DNA from: Methanobrevibacter_A sp964431035
Lineage (GTDB): Archaea; Methanobacteriota; Methanobacteria; Methanobacteriales; Methanobacteriaceae
Direction of reading: 5' to 3'
NCBI GenBank assembly: GCA_964431035.1
Contig: CAYSIF010000001.1
Span: forward strand, 1 to 64,000
Length of the DNA: 64,000 nt
Shown: piece by piece, positions 26,417 through 36,757 of the stretch
Numbering within the stretch: the stretch's first letter is position 1
Layout: every line of letters begins with the position of its first letter
The notes under the pieces: model-generated
Told to the model about the DNA's origin: nothing
Database searches by the model: none
What the model saw: the letters and a program-made list of their open reading frames with translations, nothing else
Translations under genes and position numbers: made by a program

Positions 26417-29400
26417 ATGTTTAAGTCAAAAACTAAAAAAATTTTACTCTTTTTATTAGTTGCACTAGTGTTTTTTAGTGTTTCATGTGTAAATGCGGAA
26501 GATACTGATGTAACTTCAAATGATATTGATTTAAACGATTGTGTTTATGTTAATAATTCTTATACTGGTGATTTAGAGGATGGTAGTATAGAACATCCCT
26601 ATAAAACAGTTGAAAGTGGAATTGATAATCTTATAAATCAATCTAAAACTAATATCATTATTGCAAATGGTGAATATGAAATAGATGGTCCGATAGTTGT
26701 AGAAAATTATACTATGAACATTATTGGAGAAGAGGATGTGACTTTAAACGCTGGTGGAAATAGTAACATCTTCGCATTTATTGATGGATTGTATACCATA
26801 ACTAATGTACAATTTATAAACGGAGTAGGTGTGGAGTTAGCAGAAGACCTCTCTTATGGTGGAGCGATATATATTAGTATATCTCAGGCTAAGTTTATCG
26901 AATCTCTTTTGAATAATACAATTAATTATCCTGGGTTATTATTAACGAATTGTATATTTAGAAATAATAGTGCTACTTATGGTGGAGCAGTTTATGGAAA
27001 TTACAGTACTATTTTCATGGAAAATGTATTATTTAGAGATAATGATGCTCAATTTGGTGGAGCGATAAAAACTATAGAAACTCATCTATTAGTTGATGAT
27101 TTAATATGTTTCTCTAATACTGCAGAAGTAGGTGGAGCTATACATATGGATAAAACCTATGTAGAACTTGAAAATACAGTATTTGCTTATAATAATGCTA
27201 CAGCTGCAGGAGCAATTTATGTAGCAGATAGTGTTGCAGAAATTACAAATGCAACAATTTCTAACAATACTATTAATATGAAGAATATGGGTGGTGGAGC
27301 AATATATGTTAAGGATAGTATTGCTGCTATTACTGATTCATTAATTACTTTTAATACTGTTAACGGAGCTATAAGTACTGGAGGAGCAATACAAAATAAG
27401 AATATTTACACATTACTTCTTAATAACACCACAATTTATGGTAATAAACTAAATGGTGAGTATGCTTATGGAAGTGGAGTATTTAATTTAGGATTTTTAG
27501 AATTGATTGACTCAACAATAAGTGGAAATATTGTAAATTCAACAAATAATGATTCTAATCCAATATTCAATCCTAATGGACAGGTGAATATTAACAATAC
27601 TGTAATTGAAGATAATGAAGTTATAGGTGAGGTAACAGATGGTCTAATGATTATAGCAATTTTCCAACCATATTTAATTGGAACTATTGACTATGATTAT
27701 AGTAATTTACCTGAAAAATATGATTTGAGAAATGTTACTTTAAGTAATGGTTCTATTGTTTCTTATGTAACTCCAGTTAGAAATCAAGGAGATATGGGGA
27801 GTTGTTGGGCTTTTGCAACAATGTCCACATTAGAATCCAATATACTTGTAAGTGAAGGTATTGCATACGACTTTTCAGAAATGAACCTTATAAATGTTAT
27901 GAGTACTACAGGTAGTGAAGGTTACGATTATACTAATAACCTAGGAGGAAATTATTATTATTCTTCAGCTTATTTCACACGTTGGAGTGGACCTGTAAAT
28001 GAAACAGATGATCCATATAATACAAGTTCAAATCATTCTGCAGAAAACTTAACTGTAAATAAACACATTCAAGATATAATATTTTTACCTCTTAGAACTG
28101 ATTTTACTGATATAAATCAGATGAAAGCAGCTATTTTAAAATATGGTGCTATAGGAGTTATGTATGATGCTACTAATTATGAAATGCAAGCTATGGTTAC
28201 TAACAAATCTATTACTATTTATGAACCGGTACCATCAAGTATAAATCATGCTGTGGCTATTGTTGGTTGGGATGATAATTATCCTGCAAGTAACTTTAAC
28301 AGTAGATATGGTCAACCTCCAGCAGATGGAGCATTTATAATTAAAAACAGTTGGGGCAGTAGTGTTGGAGAAGATGGATTCTTCTATGTATCATATTATG
28401 ATGCAACATTAACAGAAACTTCAAACAGCGGAATAGCATTTAGTAATATTGAAAATACTGATAATTATAAAGATGTGAACCAATATGATCCTTTAGGAAA
28501 CACATTAGTTTGTATTGGATATAATAATGAAACTGTGTGGTTTAAAAATGTTTTCACTAGTGAAAAGGATGATCCTCTTGCAGCATTCAGTATTATAACT
28601 TCAGCACCACAATCTACATATGAAGCATACATAACATTAAATAATGAAACTGTTCGCCAGTTAAATGGAACTATTAATGAACCAGGATTCCATACAATTA
28701 AATTAGATAAATATGTAACATTAAGAACAAATGATACTTATGAAATAATTGTTAAATTAACCACACCTGGATTTAATGCACCAGTTCCAATACAAACACC
28801 AATTCCTCAAACTTCAAGTAAAGCAACAAATGAAAAAGGACATTCTTATATTAGTCCTAACGGAGAAGAATGGACAGATATTGCAGAAAACATAAATATA
28901 ATGATATATATGCCTGGAATGACAGAGTATAGTACAATACAAAACTCATCAGTATGTATAAAAGCATTTACTGCATTTACTAATGAAACTGATTTAATCT
29001 GTGATGAATACATTGGAGTATACACAAGTCCTGAAAACTTAACTGGAACCTTATTAGACAATCAAGGAAAAGGAATAGTAAACCAAACAGTAGCACTAAC
29101 AATAACACGTCCAGATACTGGATTAAGTAAAACATACTATGTAACAACTGATGAAAACGGTAAATACAGTCTACCAATTAATTTAGCACCAAATAAATAC
29201 ACAGTAGAAGCAAGTTTTAATGGATACAACTCATTAAAATACAGTGACGCACCATTAACAAACTTAACAGTTAAAAAAGACAATAAAACAAGCACAATAC
29301 TTACAGCAGACAAATACCAGGAAAAATACCCTGGAGATAAAATATTAAACAAAAATTTCACAGGACAACTAAGTTTAGAAGATAAAACTCCATTAAACAA

Positions 29401-29599
29401 TCAAAAAGTAACAGTAACCTTAACACGTATATCTTCCGGAGCATCAAAATCCTATACAGTAACAACAGATGCGAATGGAAACTATTACTTACCAATAGGA
29501 CTAGCAATAGGAGAATACACAGTATCCTGTGCATATGATGGAACAGAAATATACAGTAGCAGTCAAGCACAAACAACATTAACCATAACAAAAGACTAA
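26417..29599 (+). CDS. Secreted adhesin-like protein with beta-helix, papain-like protease and Ig domains
   Basis: 1060 residues. Signal peptide 1-27, with cleavage likely after SCVNA. Residues about 40-430 are a right-handed beta-helix of the adhesin-like type, with repeated NNTA-YGGAIY motifs. Residues about 440-700 are a C1A peptidase with the complete site: Gln457 and Cys463 in QGDMGSCWAFA, His611 in INHAVAIVGWDD, Asn644 in IKNSWG. The C-terminus holds two Ig-like repeats (about 870-960 and 965-1060), each with TYYVTTDENGKYSLPINLA-like strands. No C-terminal membrane anchor is seen. A role in attachment or in cleavage of host, microbial or wall peptides is likely; the substrate is unknown. 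The first two thirds use T-ending codons, the Ig part A/C-ending codons. Confidence 0.9.
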   Translation: MFKSKTKKILLFLLVALVFFSVSCVNAEDTDVTSNDIDLNDCVYVNNSYTGDLEDGSIEHPYKTVESGIDNLINQSKTNIIIANGEYEIDGPIVVENYTMNIIGEEDVTLNAGGNSNIFAFIDGLYTITNVQFINGVGVELAEDLSYGGAIYISISQAKFIESLLNNTINYPGLLLTNCIFRNNSATYGGAVYGNYSTIFMENVLFRDNDAQFGGAIKTIETHLLVDDLICFSNTAEVGGAIHMDKTYVELENTVFAYNNATAAGAIYVADSVAEITNATISNNTINMKNMGGGAIYVKDSIAAITDSLITFNTVNGAISTGGAIQNKNIYTLLLNNTTIYGNKLNGEYAYGSGVFNLGFLELIDSTISGNIVNSTNNDSNPIFNPNGQVNINNTVIEDNEVIGEVTDGLMIIAIFQPYLIGTIDYDYSNLPEKYDLRNVTLSNGSIVSYVTPVRNQGDMGSCWAFATMSTLESNILVSEGIAYDFSEMNLINVMSTTGSEGYDYTNNLGGNYYYSSAYFTRWSGPVNETDDPYNTSSNHSAENLTVNKHIQDIIFLPLRTDFTDINQMKAAILKYGAIGVMYDATNYEMQAMVTNKSITIYEPVPSSINHAVAIVGWDDNYPASNFNSRYGQPPADGAFIIKNSWGSSVGEDGFFYVSYYDATLTETSNSGIAFSNIENTDNYKDVNQYDPLGNTLVCIGYNNETVWFKNVFTSEKDDPLAAFSIITSAPQSTYEAYITLNNETVRQLNGTINEPGFHTIKLDKYVTLRTNDTYEIIVKLTTPGFNAPVPIQTPIPQTSSKATNEKGHSYISPNGEEWTDIAENINIMIYMPGMTEYSTIQNSSVCIKAFTAFTNETDLICDEYIGVYTSPENLTGTLLDNQGKGIVNQTVALTITRPDTGLSKTYYVTTDENGKYSLPINLAPNKYTVEASFNGYNSLKYSDAPLTNLTVKKDNKTSTILTADKYQEKYPGDKILNKNFTGQLSLEDKTPLNNQKVTVTLTRISSGASKSYTVTTDANGNYYLPIGLAIGEYTVSCAYDGTEIYSSSQAQTTLTITKD

Positions 29600-29788
29600 A
29601 ATTCAATTTTTTAGGGGAAAACACTATTTTTCTCCTAAAAGAAACTATTTTTTTAAAAAGTATAATTTAATAAATTATTATCCATATAATTAATTAATGT
29701 ATAAAAAGCTGATTTTTTAATATAAATAATAAAATATTATTAAATTAATTATAATTTTGTATAAATTTATAAAAAAAAGTGATTATTA

Positions 29789-31138
29789 ATGGCAATACAT
29801 CCTATAGAATTTAGATACGGTACTCCTGAGATGAAAAGTATTTGGGAGTCTGAGAATAAATTACAGAAAAAGTTAGATGTTGAATCTGCATTGGCTCAGG
29901 CTGAAGCTGAGTTAGGAATTATTAGTAAAGAAGTTGCAGATGAGATTTCATCTAAGGCAAATACTAAGTATGTTACTCTTAAAAGAGTTGATGAGATTGA
30001 GGCTGAAACCAAGCATGATATTGCTGCTTTGAGTAAAGGTTTAGCAGAGCAATGTGAAGGTGATGCTGGAGAATATGTTCATTTTGGAGCTACTTCTAAT
30101 GATATTGTTGATAGTTCTAATGCATTGCTTTTGAAAGAAAGTATTGAAGTTATTGAAGATAAGTTAGAAGAATTAACTAAGATTTTACTTAAACTAACTG
30201 AAGAGAAAAGAGGTTTGGTTTGTATTGGTAGAACTCATGGTCAGCATGCTTTACCTACTACTTATGGTATGAAGTTTGGTATTTGGGCTGATGAGTTACA
30301 TCGCCAATATATGAGATTACTTAATGCAAAAGAGAATGTTTGTGTTGGTATGATGGATGGTGCAGTTGGTACTACTGCTGCATTAGGTGAGGAAGGTTTA
30401 TTAATTCATAAGAAAACTTCTGAGATTTTAGGATTAAAACCTGCAAGTATAACTAATCAGGTTGTTCAAAGAGATAATCACTTAGAATTTATTATGGTTC
30501 TTGCTAATATTGCTACAACACTTGATAAGATTGGTATAGAAATTAGAAGTTTGCAAAGAACTGAATTGATTGAAGTTGGAGAATTCTTTGATCCTGAGAA
30601 ACAAGTTGGAAGTAGTACTATGCCACATAAAATGAATCCTATTACTGCTGAACGTATTTGTGGTGTGTCACGTATTATTCGTTCTTATGTTGTTGCAGCT
30701 ATGGAGAATAATCCTTTATGGCATGAACGTGATTTAACTAATTCTTCATGTGAACGTATTATTTTCCCTGAATCTTGTATTTTAACTGATTATATTTTAC
30801 AATTAACAATTAAAGTTATGAATAATCTCATATTTTATGAAGATAATATTGAAGCTAATTTAAATTTAACCAATGGTTTAATTATGGCTGAACGTTTAAT
30901 GGCTGAGCTTACTCGTAAAGGTATGGGTAAACTTACAGCTTATGGTGTTGTTCGTAAATGTGCAATAACTGCTAAACGTGAGGATAAATTATTATCTGAA
31001 TTAATTTTAGCTGATGAGGATGCTAGTAAATTTTTAACTAAAGAAGATGTTGAGGAGATTATGGATCCTCATACTTATCTTGGTTCATCAGATACTATTA
31101 TTAGTGAGTTATTAGAAAATTCTAAAAGTTGGTTTTAA
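29789..31138 (+). CDS. purB: Adenylosuccinate lyase
   Basis: Splits SAICAR to AICAR and adenylosuccinate to AMP in purine synthesis. 449 aa, fumarase/aspartase superfamily. Seen: HFGATSNDIVDSS near residue 92, RTHGQHALPTTYG with the catalytic His near residue 148, and the signature loop GSSTMPHKMNPI near residue 272. GTGAT lies five bases before the ATG. Codons are strongly T-ending. A membrane protein gene follows after 32 bp, possibly read through. No anomalies. Confidence 0.97.
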   Translation: MAIHPIEFRYGTPEMKSIWESENKLQKKLDVESALAQAEAELGIISKEVADEISSKANTKYVTLKRVDEIEAETKHDIAALSKGLAEQCEGDAGEYVHFGATSNDIVDSSNALLLKESIEVIEDKLEELTKILLKLTEEKRGLVCIGRTHGQHALPTTYGMKFGIWADELHRQYMRLLNAKENVCVGMMDGAVGTTAALGEEGLLIHKKTSEILGLKPASITNQVVQRDNHLEFIMVLANIATTLDKIGIEIRSLQRTELIEVGEFFDPEKQVGSSTMPHKMNPITAERICGVSRIIRSYVVAAMENNPLWHERDLTNSSCERIIFPESCILTDYILQLTIKVMNNLIFYEDNIEANLNLTNGLIMAERLMAELTRKGMGKLTAYGVVRKCAITAKREDKLLSELILADEDASKFLTKEDVEEIMDPHTYLGSSDTIISELLENSKSWF

Positions 31139-31170
31139 ATTAATATAAAATATTTTGGAGGCGTATATTG

Positions 31171-32025
31171 ATGGCAAACTTTAATATAAAAAGTATTGAT
31201 ATTGCATCAACAACTGTTGTTGGAACTGCAATTAGTGCAGTTATTGCTATTATCTTATCTGTTATCTTTTTTGTGATGACTGGAATAAGTGGTGGATTTG
31301 GAGTAGCAAGCCAAATGTTAGTACTTGTTTGTTTTATGATTTTTGGTACAATTATTCTTAGTGTGTACCATATTTTTGCTAAAACTTTCTTGTATAATAC
31401 TTTAGTTACAAAGTTAGAAAGTATACAGATTAGTTTATTTGAGAATAAGGAAATTAAGAAGATTTCTGTGAAATCTACTAGTATAATGTTAACTGTTATT
31501 GATACAATTATGTTTATTGTATATTATCTTGTTGGAATGTTTCTGTTACAAGTTTTATTTAGTGTATTGTATACTATAATTCTTATGCTTACTGGAAACA
31601 TGATATTAGCATATTTATTATATAATATTATTGCATTAATGACTGATCCATTATATATTATTGTATTTATTGTTCTTTTTGCTGTTGTTAGCATTATTAA
31701 GAATTTAATTTATACTTTTTCATATAATCTGATTACTGAGAAAGTTTATGGTGTTTTATTAAAATTAAGTAAAGATGGCGATATGACTGTTATTGATTCT
31801 GTAAATCCTATTAATACTGGTTTAGTTTTAGGTATTGTTGGATTGATATTTGGAATCATTACTGGTATTATTGGATTATTTGCAACATTTAATTTTGTTA
31901 ACTTTATCACTAGTCTTATTGGTGGTTTTGTTGGAACATTTATTTGTGTTGTGATTGTTTGTTACTTGTATAATGTTTTAGCACCTAAACTTGGTAAGAT
32001 TAAAGTTGAATTAACTGAAGTTTAA
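31171..32025 (+). CDS. Multi-span membrane protein, function unknown
   Basis: 284 residues from the ATG at 31171 (GGAGG nine bases before it; a TTG three bases earlier is not needed). About six hydrophobic helices are visible: residues 12-37, 45-70, 103-140, 145-180, 210-240 and 243-270. A short Lys-rich loop near 75-100 (ESIQISLFENKEIKKISVK) probably faces the cytoplasm. The C-terminal soluble tail is KLGKIKVELTEV. No transporter or enzyme motif is recognised. The repeated VIDSVNPINTGLVLGIVGLIFG pattern is like proteins of the DUF3566/Yip1-like type, but this is only a resemblance. It may be in an operon with purB, without implying a shared function. Confidence 0.75.
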   Translation: MANFNIKSIDIASTTVVGTAISAVIAIILSVIFFVMTGISGGFGVASQMLVLVCFMIFGTIILSVYHIFAKTFLYNTLVTKLESIQISLFENKEIKKISVKSTSIMLTVIDTIMFIVYYLVGMFLLQVLFSVLYTIILMLTGNMILAYLLYNIIALMTDPLYIIVFIVLFAVVSIIKNLIYTFSYNLITEKVYGVLLKLSKDGDMTVIDSVNPINTGLVLGIVGLIFGIITGIIGLFATFNFVNFITSLIGGFVGTFICVVIVCYLYNVLAPKLGKIKVELTEV

Positions 32026-32341
32026 ATAAATTTAACTTTTTTTCTTTTCTTTTTTTTATGATATTTCTTTTACTTTTTTTCTTGGTTGTAGTGTTTTTGT
32101 GTATTTATCTTGTGCATCGTTATCTGTGATTTTATAAAAAAAATTATATTTGTGGATTTTTACTACCCTTAATACTCCTTATAATTATTAAATCTTTACT
32201 CTATTAAATCATTACTTAACTTAATAAGTACTTAAATTATTCACTCTTTTTTTAAAAATTTTAGGAGTATTCGATTAAATCATATAGTTTAAACTAAACA
32301 TATAGATAAAGAAATATAAAAATAAGATAAATAATATTTTT
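32026..32341. other. 316-bp convergent intergenic region
   Basis: No gene is seen. Both neighbours end here. The left half carries T tracts (terminator-like for the plus-strand gene) and the right half A tracts (terminator-like for copA on the minus strand). A perfect 12-bp palindrome TAGTTTAAACTA is at 32285-32296 and TACTTA/TAAGTA form a small inverted repeat near 32213-32230. Confidence 0.5.
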
Positions 32342-34783
32342 TTATGCTTTTATCGGAGGAACAAACCTCTTAAGCAATAATGACAATGAAATTACTGTTA
32401 CTGAACTTAAAGCCATTGCAAGAGCCGCATACTCAGGACGGAAAAGTATTCCAAAACCAGGATAAAGCACACCCGCAGCTACAGGAATCAAAATCACATT
32501 ATAAGCAAAAGCCCAAAACAAATTCTGCTTAATACGAGTCATTACCTTCTGAGAAAATTGTATTGCAGCAACCACATTTTCCAAATCACCCTCCATCACC
32601 ACAATATCTCCACTTTCCATTGCAACATCTGTTCCATTTCCCATTGCAACACCTACATCTGCCTGTGAAAGTGCTGGTGCATCATTTATACCATCACCTG
32701 CAAATAAAACCTTACCTTTAGTTAATTGTTTTTGAACTCTCTTAACTGTTGCTAGTTTATCTTGTGGCAATACATTTGCTTGTACATTATCTATGCCAAC
32801 TTCCTCTGCTACTTTTTCTGCTGTTTTCTCATTATCCCCTGTTAACATATAGGTTTCTATATTCATATTATGTAAGGCGTCAATTGTTTTTTTAGAGTTG
32901 TTTTTTACTTTGTTTACTAATGTAAGTATTCCTTTTATTTGATTATCCATAACTAGGAATATTATTGTTTTGTTTTCGTTTAAGAGTTTTTGATATGTTT
33001 CTTTGATATCTTCGGGTATGTTTATGTTTTCATCATTTAGGAAGTTTATATTTCCAACAGTTATTTTCTGACTTTCTATTTCTGCTTTTAATCCTTTTCC
33101 AGTTATATTTTCAAAGTTATCCGTATTTATGAGGTTTATATTTAATGTTTTTGCTTTTTCTACTATTGATTTTGCTATTGGGTGTTGTGAATTGTTTTCT
33201 ACACTTGCTATATATTGTATTAGTTCTGTTTCACTAGTATTGTATGGTATTATATCTTCTACTTCTGGTTTTCCTTCTGTTATGGTTCCTGTTTTATCAA
33301 ACATTGCGACTTTTACATCATTTGCTGTTTCTAGTGCATCACTATTTTTTATTAGTATTCCATATTCTGCTGATCTTCCAAGTCCTACTGTTACTGCTGT
33401 TGGTGTTGCAAGTCCTAGTGAACATGGACATGCTACTACCAGCACTGCTATAAATGTTGTTAGTGCAAATAGTAGTGTTGAGCCTAATATAAAGTACCAT
33501 ATGCAGAATACTATTAATGCTATTGCTATTATTGTTGGTATGAAGTAACTTACTACTGTGTCTGCTAGTTTTTGTACTGGTGGTTTGGTACTTTGTGCTT
33601 TTTCCACCATTGTTATTATTTGTGAGAGTACTGTTTCTTTCCCTACTTTATTTGCTTTTATCTTTAATACTCCATCTTGGTTTATAGTTCCTGCAAATAC
33701 CTCATCATCTATGTATTTTGTTTTTGGTAGTGGTTCTCCTGTTATCATTGATTCATCTATTTCACTAGATCCATCATAGATTAATGCATCTGCAGGTATT
33801 TTTTCTCCGGGTTTTACTAGTAATATGTCGTTGACTTTTATATCTTCTATTGATATTTCTTCTTGGGAGATGATTTCTTTTTGGTTGTTTAGTTTTAGGA
33901 GTGTTGCTGTTTTTGGTTGTAGTCCCATTAGTTTTTTAATTGAATCTGAAGTTCTGTATTTTGCTTTGGCTTCTAAGTATCTTCCTACAGATAGAAATGA
34001 TGGTAGCATTATAGATGTTTCATATAGCATGAATGTGTGGTCTAGTACTATGTTGAATGTTCCAAGTACACTTGATATAAATGCTACTGATATTCCCATT
34101 GCATACATTACATCCATGTTGAGGTTTTTACGGATTAGTCCTCCGAATCCGTCTTTTATTATTGGGAAGCTTATGTAAATAAATGGTGCTATGGCTATTA
34201 GTAGTGATAGTTGTCCCATTGTTAGGTATGGTACTTCTATTGGGAAGTACATTAGATACATTAGTATTGCTGAGAATGTGAAACCAACTATGATTCTGTT
34301 TCTTTTGTCTTTTAGGTCTTCTTGGTGTAGTTTTTCTTCATCTATTTCTGTTTGACCATCTATTCCTAATAGTTTGAATCCTAGTGAGTTTATAACTTCT
34401 TCCATTTGGTTTAATGTTGTTTTATTTTTATCATATTTTATTTTAACTTTGCCTGTGGTTAAATCTGCATGAACATCAAATATTCCATCTAGTTTTCCTA
34501 GGAAGTTTTCAACATTCATTACACATGAGGCACAATGCATTCCTTCTATTCTTAGTGTTATTTCGTCTGTGTGTACTTCAAATCCTAGGGATTTTACTGT
34601 GTCATCTATTTTGCTAAATGGTATTTTTTTTGAGTTTACATCTATGTGTAATTTGTTGTTTGTTAAGTCTGCGTCGACTTGTTCTACGCCATCTAGTTTT
34701 TCAAATGCTCTGTTTAAGTTTAGTACACATGAGGCACAATGCATTCCTTCTACTGGTATGTCCATATGTTTCTTTTTTGCCAT
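32342..34783 (-). CDS. copA: Copper-translocating P1B-type ATPase
   Basis: Pumps Cu(I) out of the cell with ATP. 813 aa from ATG 34783, which follows AGGTGGT by four bases. A GTG at 34792 lies within that site and is not preferred. Two N-terminal heavy-metal domains, each with GMHCASC, near residues 14 and 82. Eight predicted helices. TGE-like actuator ITGEPLP; the ion channel motif VVACPCSLGLATP; phosphorylation site MFDKTGTITEGKPE; HP in NNSQHPIAKS; hinge GDGINDAP. Its metallochaperone gene is just upstream. The last ~130 codons are T/G-ending while the rest is A/C-ending, an internal switch of codon style. Confidence 0.95.
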   Translation of the reverse strand: MAKKKHMDIPVEGMHCASCVLNLNRAFEKLDGVEQVDADLTNNKLHIDVNSKKIPFSKIDDTVKSLGFEVHTDEITLRIEGMHCASCVMNVENFLGKLDGIFDVHADLTTGKVKIKYDKNKTTLNQMEEVINSLGFKLLGIDGQTEIDEEKLHQEDLKDKRNRIIVGFTFSAILMYLMYFPIEVPYLTMGQLSLLIAIAPFIYISFPIIKDGFGGLIRKNLNMDVMYAMGISVAFISSVLGTFNIVLDHTFMLYETSIMLPSFLSVGRYLEAKAKYRTSDSIKKLMGLQPKTATLLKLNNQKEIISQEEISIEDIKVNDILLVKPGEKIPADALIYDGSSEIDESMITGEPLPKTKYIDDEVFAGTINQDGVLKIKANKVGKETVLSQIITMVEKAQSTKPPVQKLADTVVSYFIPTIIAIALIVFCIWYFILGSTLLFALTTFIAVLVVACPCSLGLATPTAVTVGLGRSAEYGILIKNSDALETANDVKVAMFDKTGTITEGKPEVEDIIPYNTSETELIQYIASVENNSQHPIAKSIVEKAKTLNINLINTDNFENITGKGLKAEIESQKITVGNINFLNDENINIPEDIKETYQKLLNENKTIIFLVMDNQIKGILTLVNKVKNNSKKTIDALHNMNIETYMLTGDNEKTAEKVAEEVGIDNVQANVLPQDKLATVKRVQKQLTKGKVLFAGDGINDAPALSQADVGVAMGNGTDVAMESGDIVVMEGDLENVVAAIQFSQKVMTRIKQNLFWAFAYNVILIPVAAGVLYPGFGILFRPEYAALAMALSSVTVISLSLLLKRFVPPIKA

Positions 34784-34891
34784 GAGTACCACCTTTTTAA
34801 TAATATATGATAAAAATAAAAGAACTTTATGATAGTTTAAAAATAGAAGTTAGAAAAAAAAGTAAAAAAAGATAAGTAAATTTAATTTTTT

Positions 34892-35116
34892 TTAGATACT
34901 GCTACTGGAGTCTAGTTCAAATCCTACGTCTTGAACTGCTTCATCAATATCTTCTAGTGTTACTTTACTTGTATCTAATTCTATTTCAACGTTTCCTGAA
35001 TCTAAGTCTGCTTTTGCACTTTCTATTCCATCAACGTCTTCTAATGAGTTTTGTACTGCTAATACACATGAGTTACAGTGCATTCCATTAACTTTTACTT
35101 GTTTTGTTTCACTCAT
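34892..35116 (-). CDS. Heavy-metal-associated (CopZ-like) metallochaperone
   Basis: 74-residue single HMA domain: NGMHCNSCVLAVQNSLED, where the CxxC binds Cu(I), followed by the ferredoxin-like fold ending IDEAVQDVGFEL. It most likely delivers copper to the HMA domains of CopA, encoded 108 bp downstream on the same strand. TTGGAG precedes the ATG. A TATA-like CTATATATATTTATTA is about 40-60 bases upstream, in the divergent spacer to the DUF2142 gene. No copper-responsive regulator gene is adjacent. Confidence 0.88.
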   Translation of the reverse strand: MSETKQVKVNGMHCNSCVLAVQNSLEDVDGIESAKADLDSGNVEIELDTSKVTLEDIDEAVQDVGFELDSSSSI

Positions 35117-35248
35117 TTTAAATTCTCCAATATTTTGTTTTTTATAATTTTTTATTAAAATTTAATAAATATATATAGTTTTTGGAATACCTAAAAAAAT
35201 ATTTCTAGTTAGATATATTAAGCAAAGAAAAATAAAATATAAAATACC

Positions 35249-36757
35249 ATGAAAATTAGTGAAATAAGCCAAAATATAATAAAATCAAAAAAATACTTAC
35301 TAATACTAAGTATATTCTTCATATTCTTCACATACTACTTTTTCACATTTCAAAAAGGCCCAAACACTAATTTAACACTAGAAATAGGAATATTAACACT
35401 ACTATACATTACAAGTGCAATAACAATAATCTACTCACAAACAAACAAAGAAATACATAAAATCGGATTTATAATAATACTCCTATTTGGACTATTCTGC
35501 GTATTCCTAAACCCCATAATGCTTGTACCAGATGAAGCAGAACACTACCTTAGATCAGATTTAGCATCAACAGGAGACTTCGAACCACAATTCTACAACG
35601 GATACGGATACACAATACAAGGCTCATTTTACCAACTATTTAACAACTTCAACAACACATTCCTAGACAACAGTCTAACAAGCCAGAAAATAAACACTGA
35701 AATCAGCCACTACCATTCGTGCTTTGCACATAATCCAATTTATGGATATTTAATACCAGCATTAGGAATACTACTTGCAAAACTATTAGACTTAGGAGTT
35801 ATCTGGACATTATGGCTAAGCAGACTATTTAACCTAATACTATATGCAGTTATATGTGCATATGCAATAAAAAAAGCACCAACATATAAAATACCAATAC
35901 TTATTGTAGCATGCCTACCATTAGCAGTATCTGAAGGAGCATCAATAAGTATTGATTGTTTAATCAATGCATTATGCATCCTAAGCATCAGTATTTTCGT
36001 TAAAATGTATAAAACTGAAACAAAAATTGAAAATAAAGACTTAATCCTCTTTTTTATTCCTTTACTTTTAGCAAGTATTATTAAAATAACAGATTTAGCA
36101 TTCTTATTCTTAATTTTTGTTATTCCACATGAAAAGTTCAAAACAAAAAAACAATATCATTTAACAATTTTATCTTTTGTTTTAGTAATTATCTTATCTG
36201 TTTTATGGTTAGAATTTTATTCAACACCAAAATATCTTTTATCCTGGCGTAATATTCATTATCAATATAATAATATTGATTCTGGTACTCAGATGAATTA
36301 TGTGCTTAGTCACCCACAGGATACTTTAGGATTATTTGGAAATTTAATCCTTAAAACTTATATGTTACCTTTAAAATTTGTTCAATTTTATCAGTTTGAT
36401 TGGATGAGCAGTTCTTTTATATTAGCACCATTATATACTGTGTATTTTGTTGGAATGATGTTTTTATATCCTGACGATTTAAAATTAAAAAAAGTAGATC
36501 GTGCTAAAGTATTTCTTATTATATTAATATTATACTTTGGAACTTATTTTGTCCAATATTTATCCTGGACAAATGTTGGTCTAAGTTATTTTAGAGGAGT
36601 TAATGCAAGATACTTTGTACCTTGGTTAGCACTACTTCCTATGACTTTTAATATTAGTTGGTTTAAAAAATCCCGTAAAATAGATTTGTTAATGATTAGT
36701 ATTGCAATAGCTTCTTTAGTTGGATTCTTAATTATGGTTGTAAGTTTATATTATTAG
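35249..36757 (+). CDS. Polytopic membrane protein of the DUF2142 type
   Basis: 502 residues with about 12 membrane helices. The extracytoplasmic loop after helix 3 contains VPDEAEHYLRSDLASTG, the PDExxH-type signature of DUF2142 proteins, which belong to the GT-C glycosyltransferase-like membrane proteins. A sugar-transfer role in cell surface glycan assembly is plausible but not shown. No strong ribosome binding site precedes the ATG, so the mRNA could be near-leaderless. Its stop overlaps that of the convergent DUF126 gene by 4 bp. The first half is A/C-rich in codons and the second half T-rich. Confidence 0.8.
   Translation: MKISEISQNIIKSKKYLLILSIFFIFFTYYFFTFQKGPNTNLTLEIGILTLLYITSAITIIYSQTNKEIHKIGFIIILLFGLFCVFLNPIMLVPDEAEHYLRSDLASTGDFEPQFYNGYGYTIQGSFYQLFNNFNNTFLDNSLTSQKINTEISHYHSCFAHNPIYGYLIPALGILLAKLLDLGVIWTLWLSRLFNLILYAVICAYAIKKAPTYKIPILIVACLPLAVSEGASISIDCLINALCILSISIFVKMYKTETKIENKDLILFFIPLLLASIIKITDLAFLFLIFVIPHEKFKTKKQYHLTILSFVLVIILSVLWLEFYSTPKYLLSWRNIHYQYNNIDSGTQMNYVLSHPQDTLGLFGNLILKTYMLPLKFVQFYQFDWMSSSFILAPLYTVYFVGMMFLYPDDLKLKKVDRAKVFLIILILYFGTYFVQYLSWTNVGLSYFRGVNARYFVPWLALLPMTFNISWFKKSRKIDLLMISIAIASLVGFLIMVVSLYY

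Noticed and set aside
32285..32296. Palindrome TAGTTTAAACTA as an integration or replication site
   Set aside because: Single 12-bp palindrome in AT-rich convergent spacer; no cluster of further copies or nearby replication gene.
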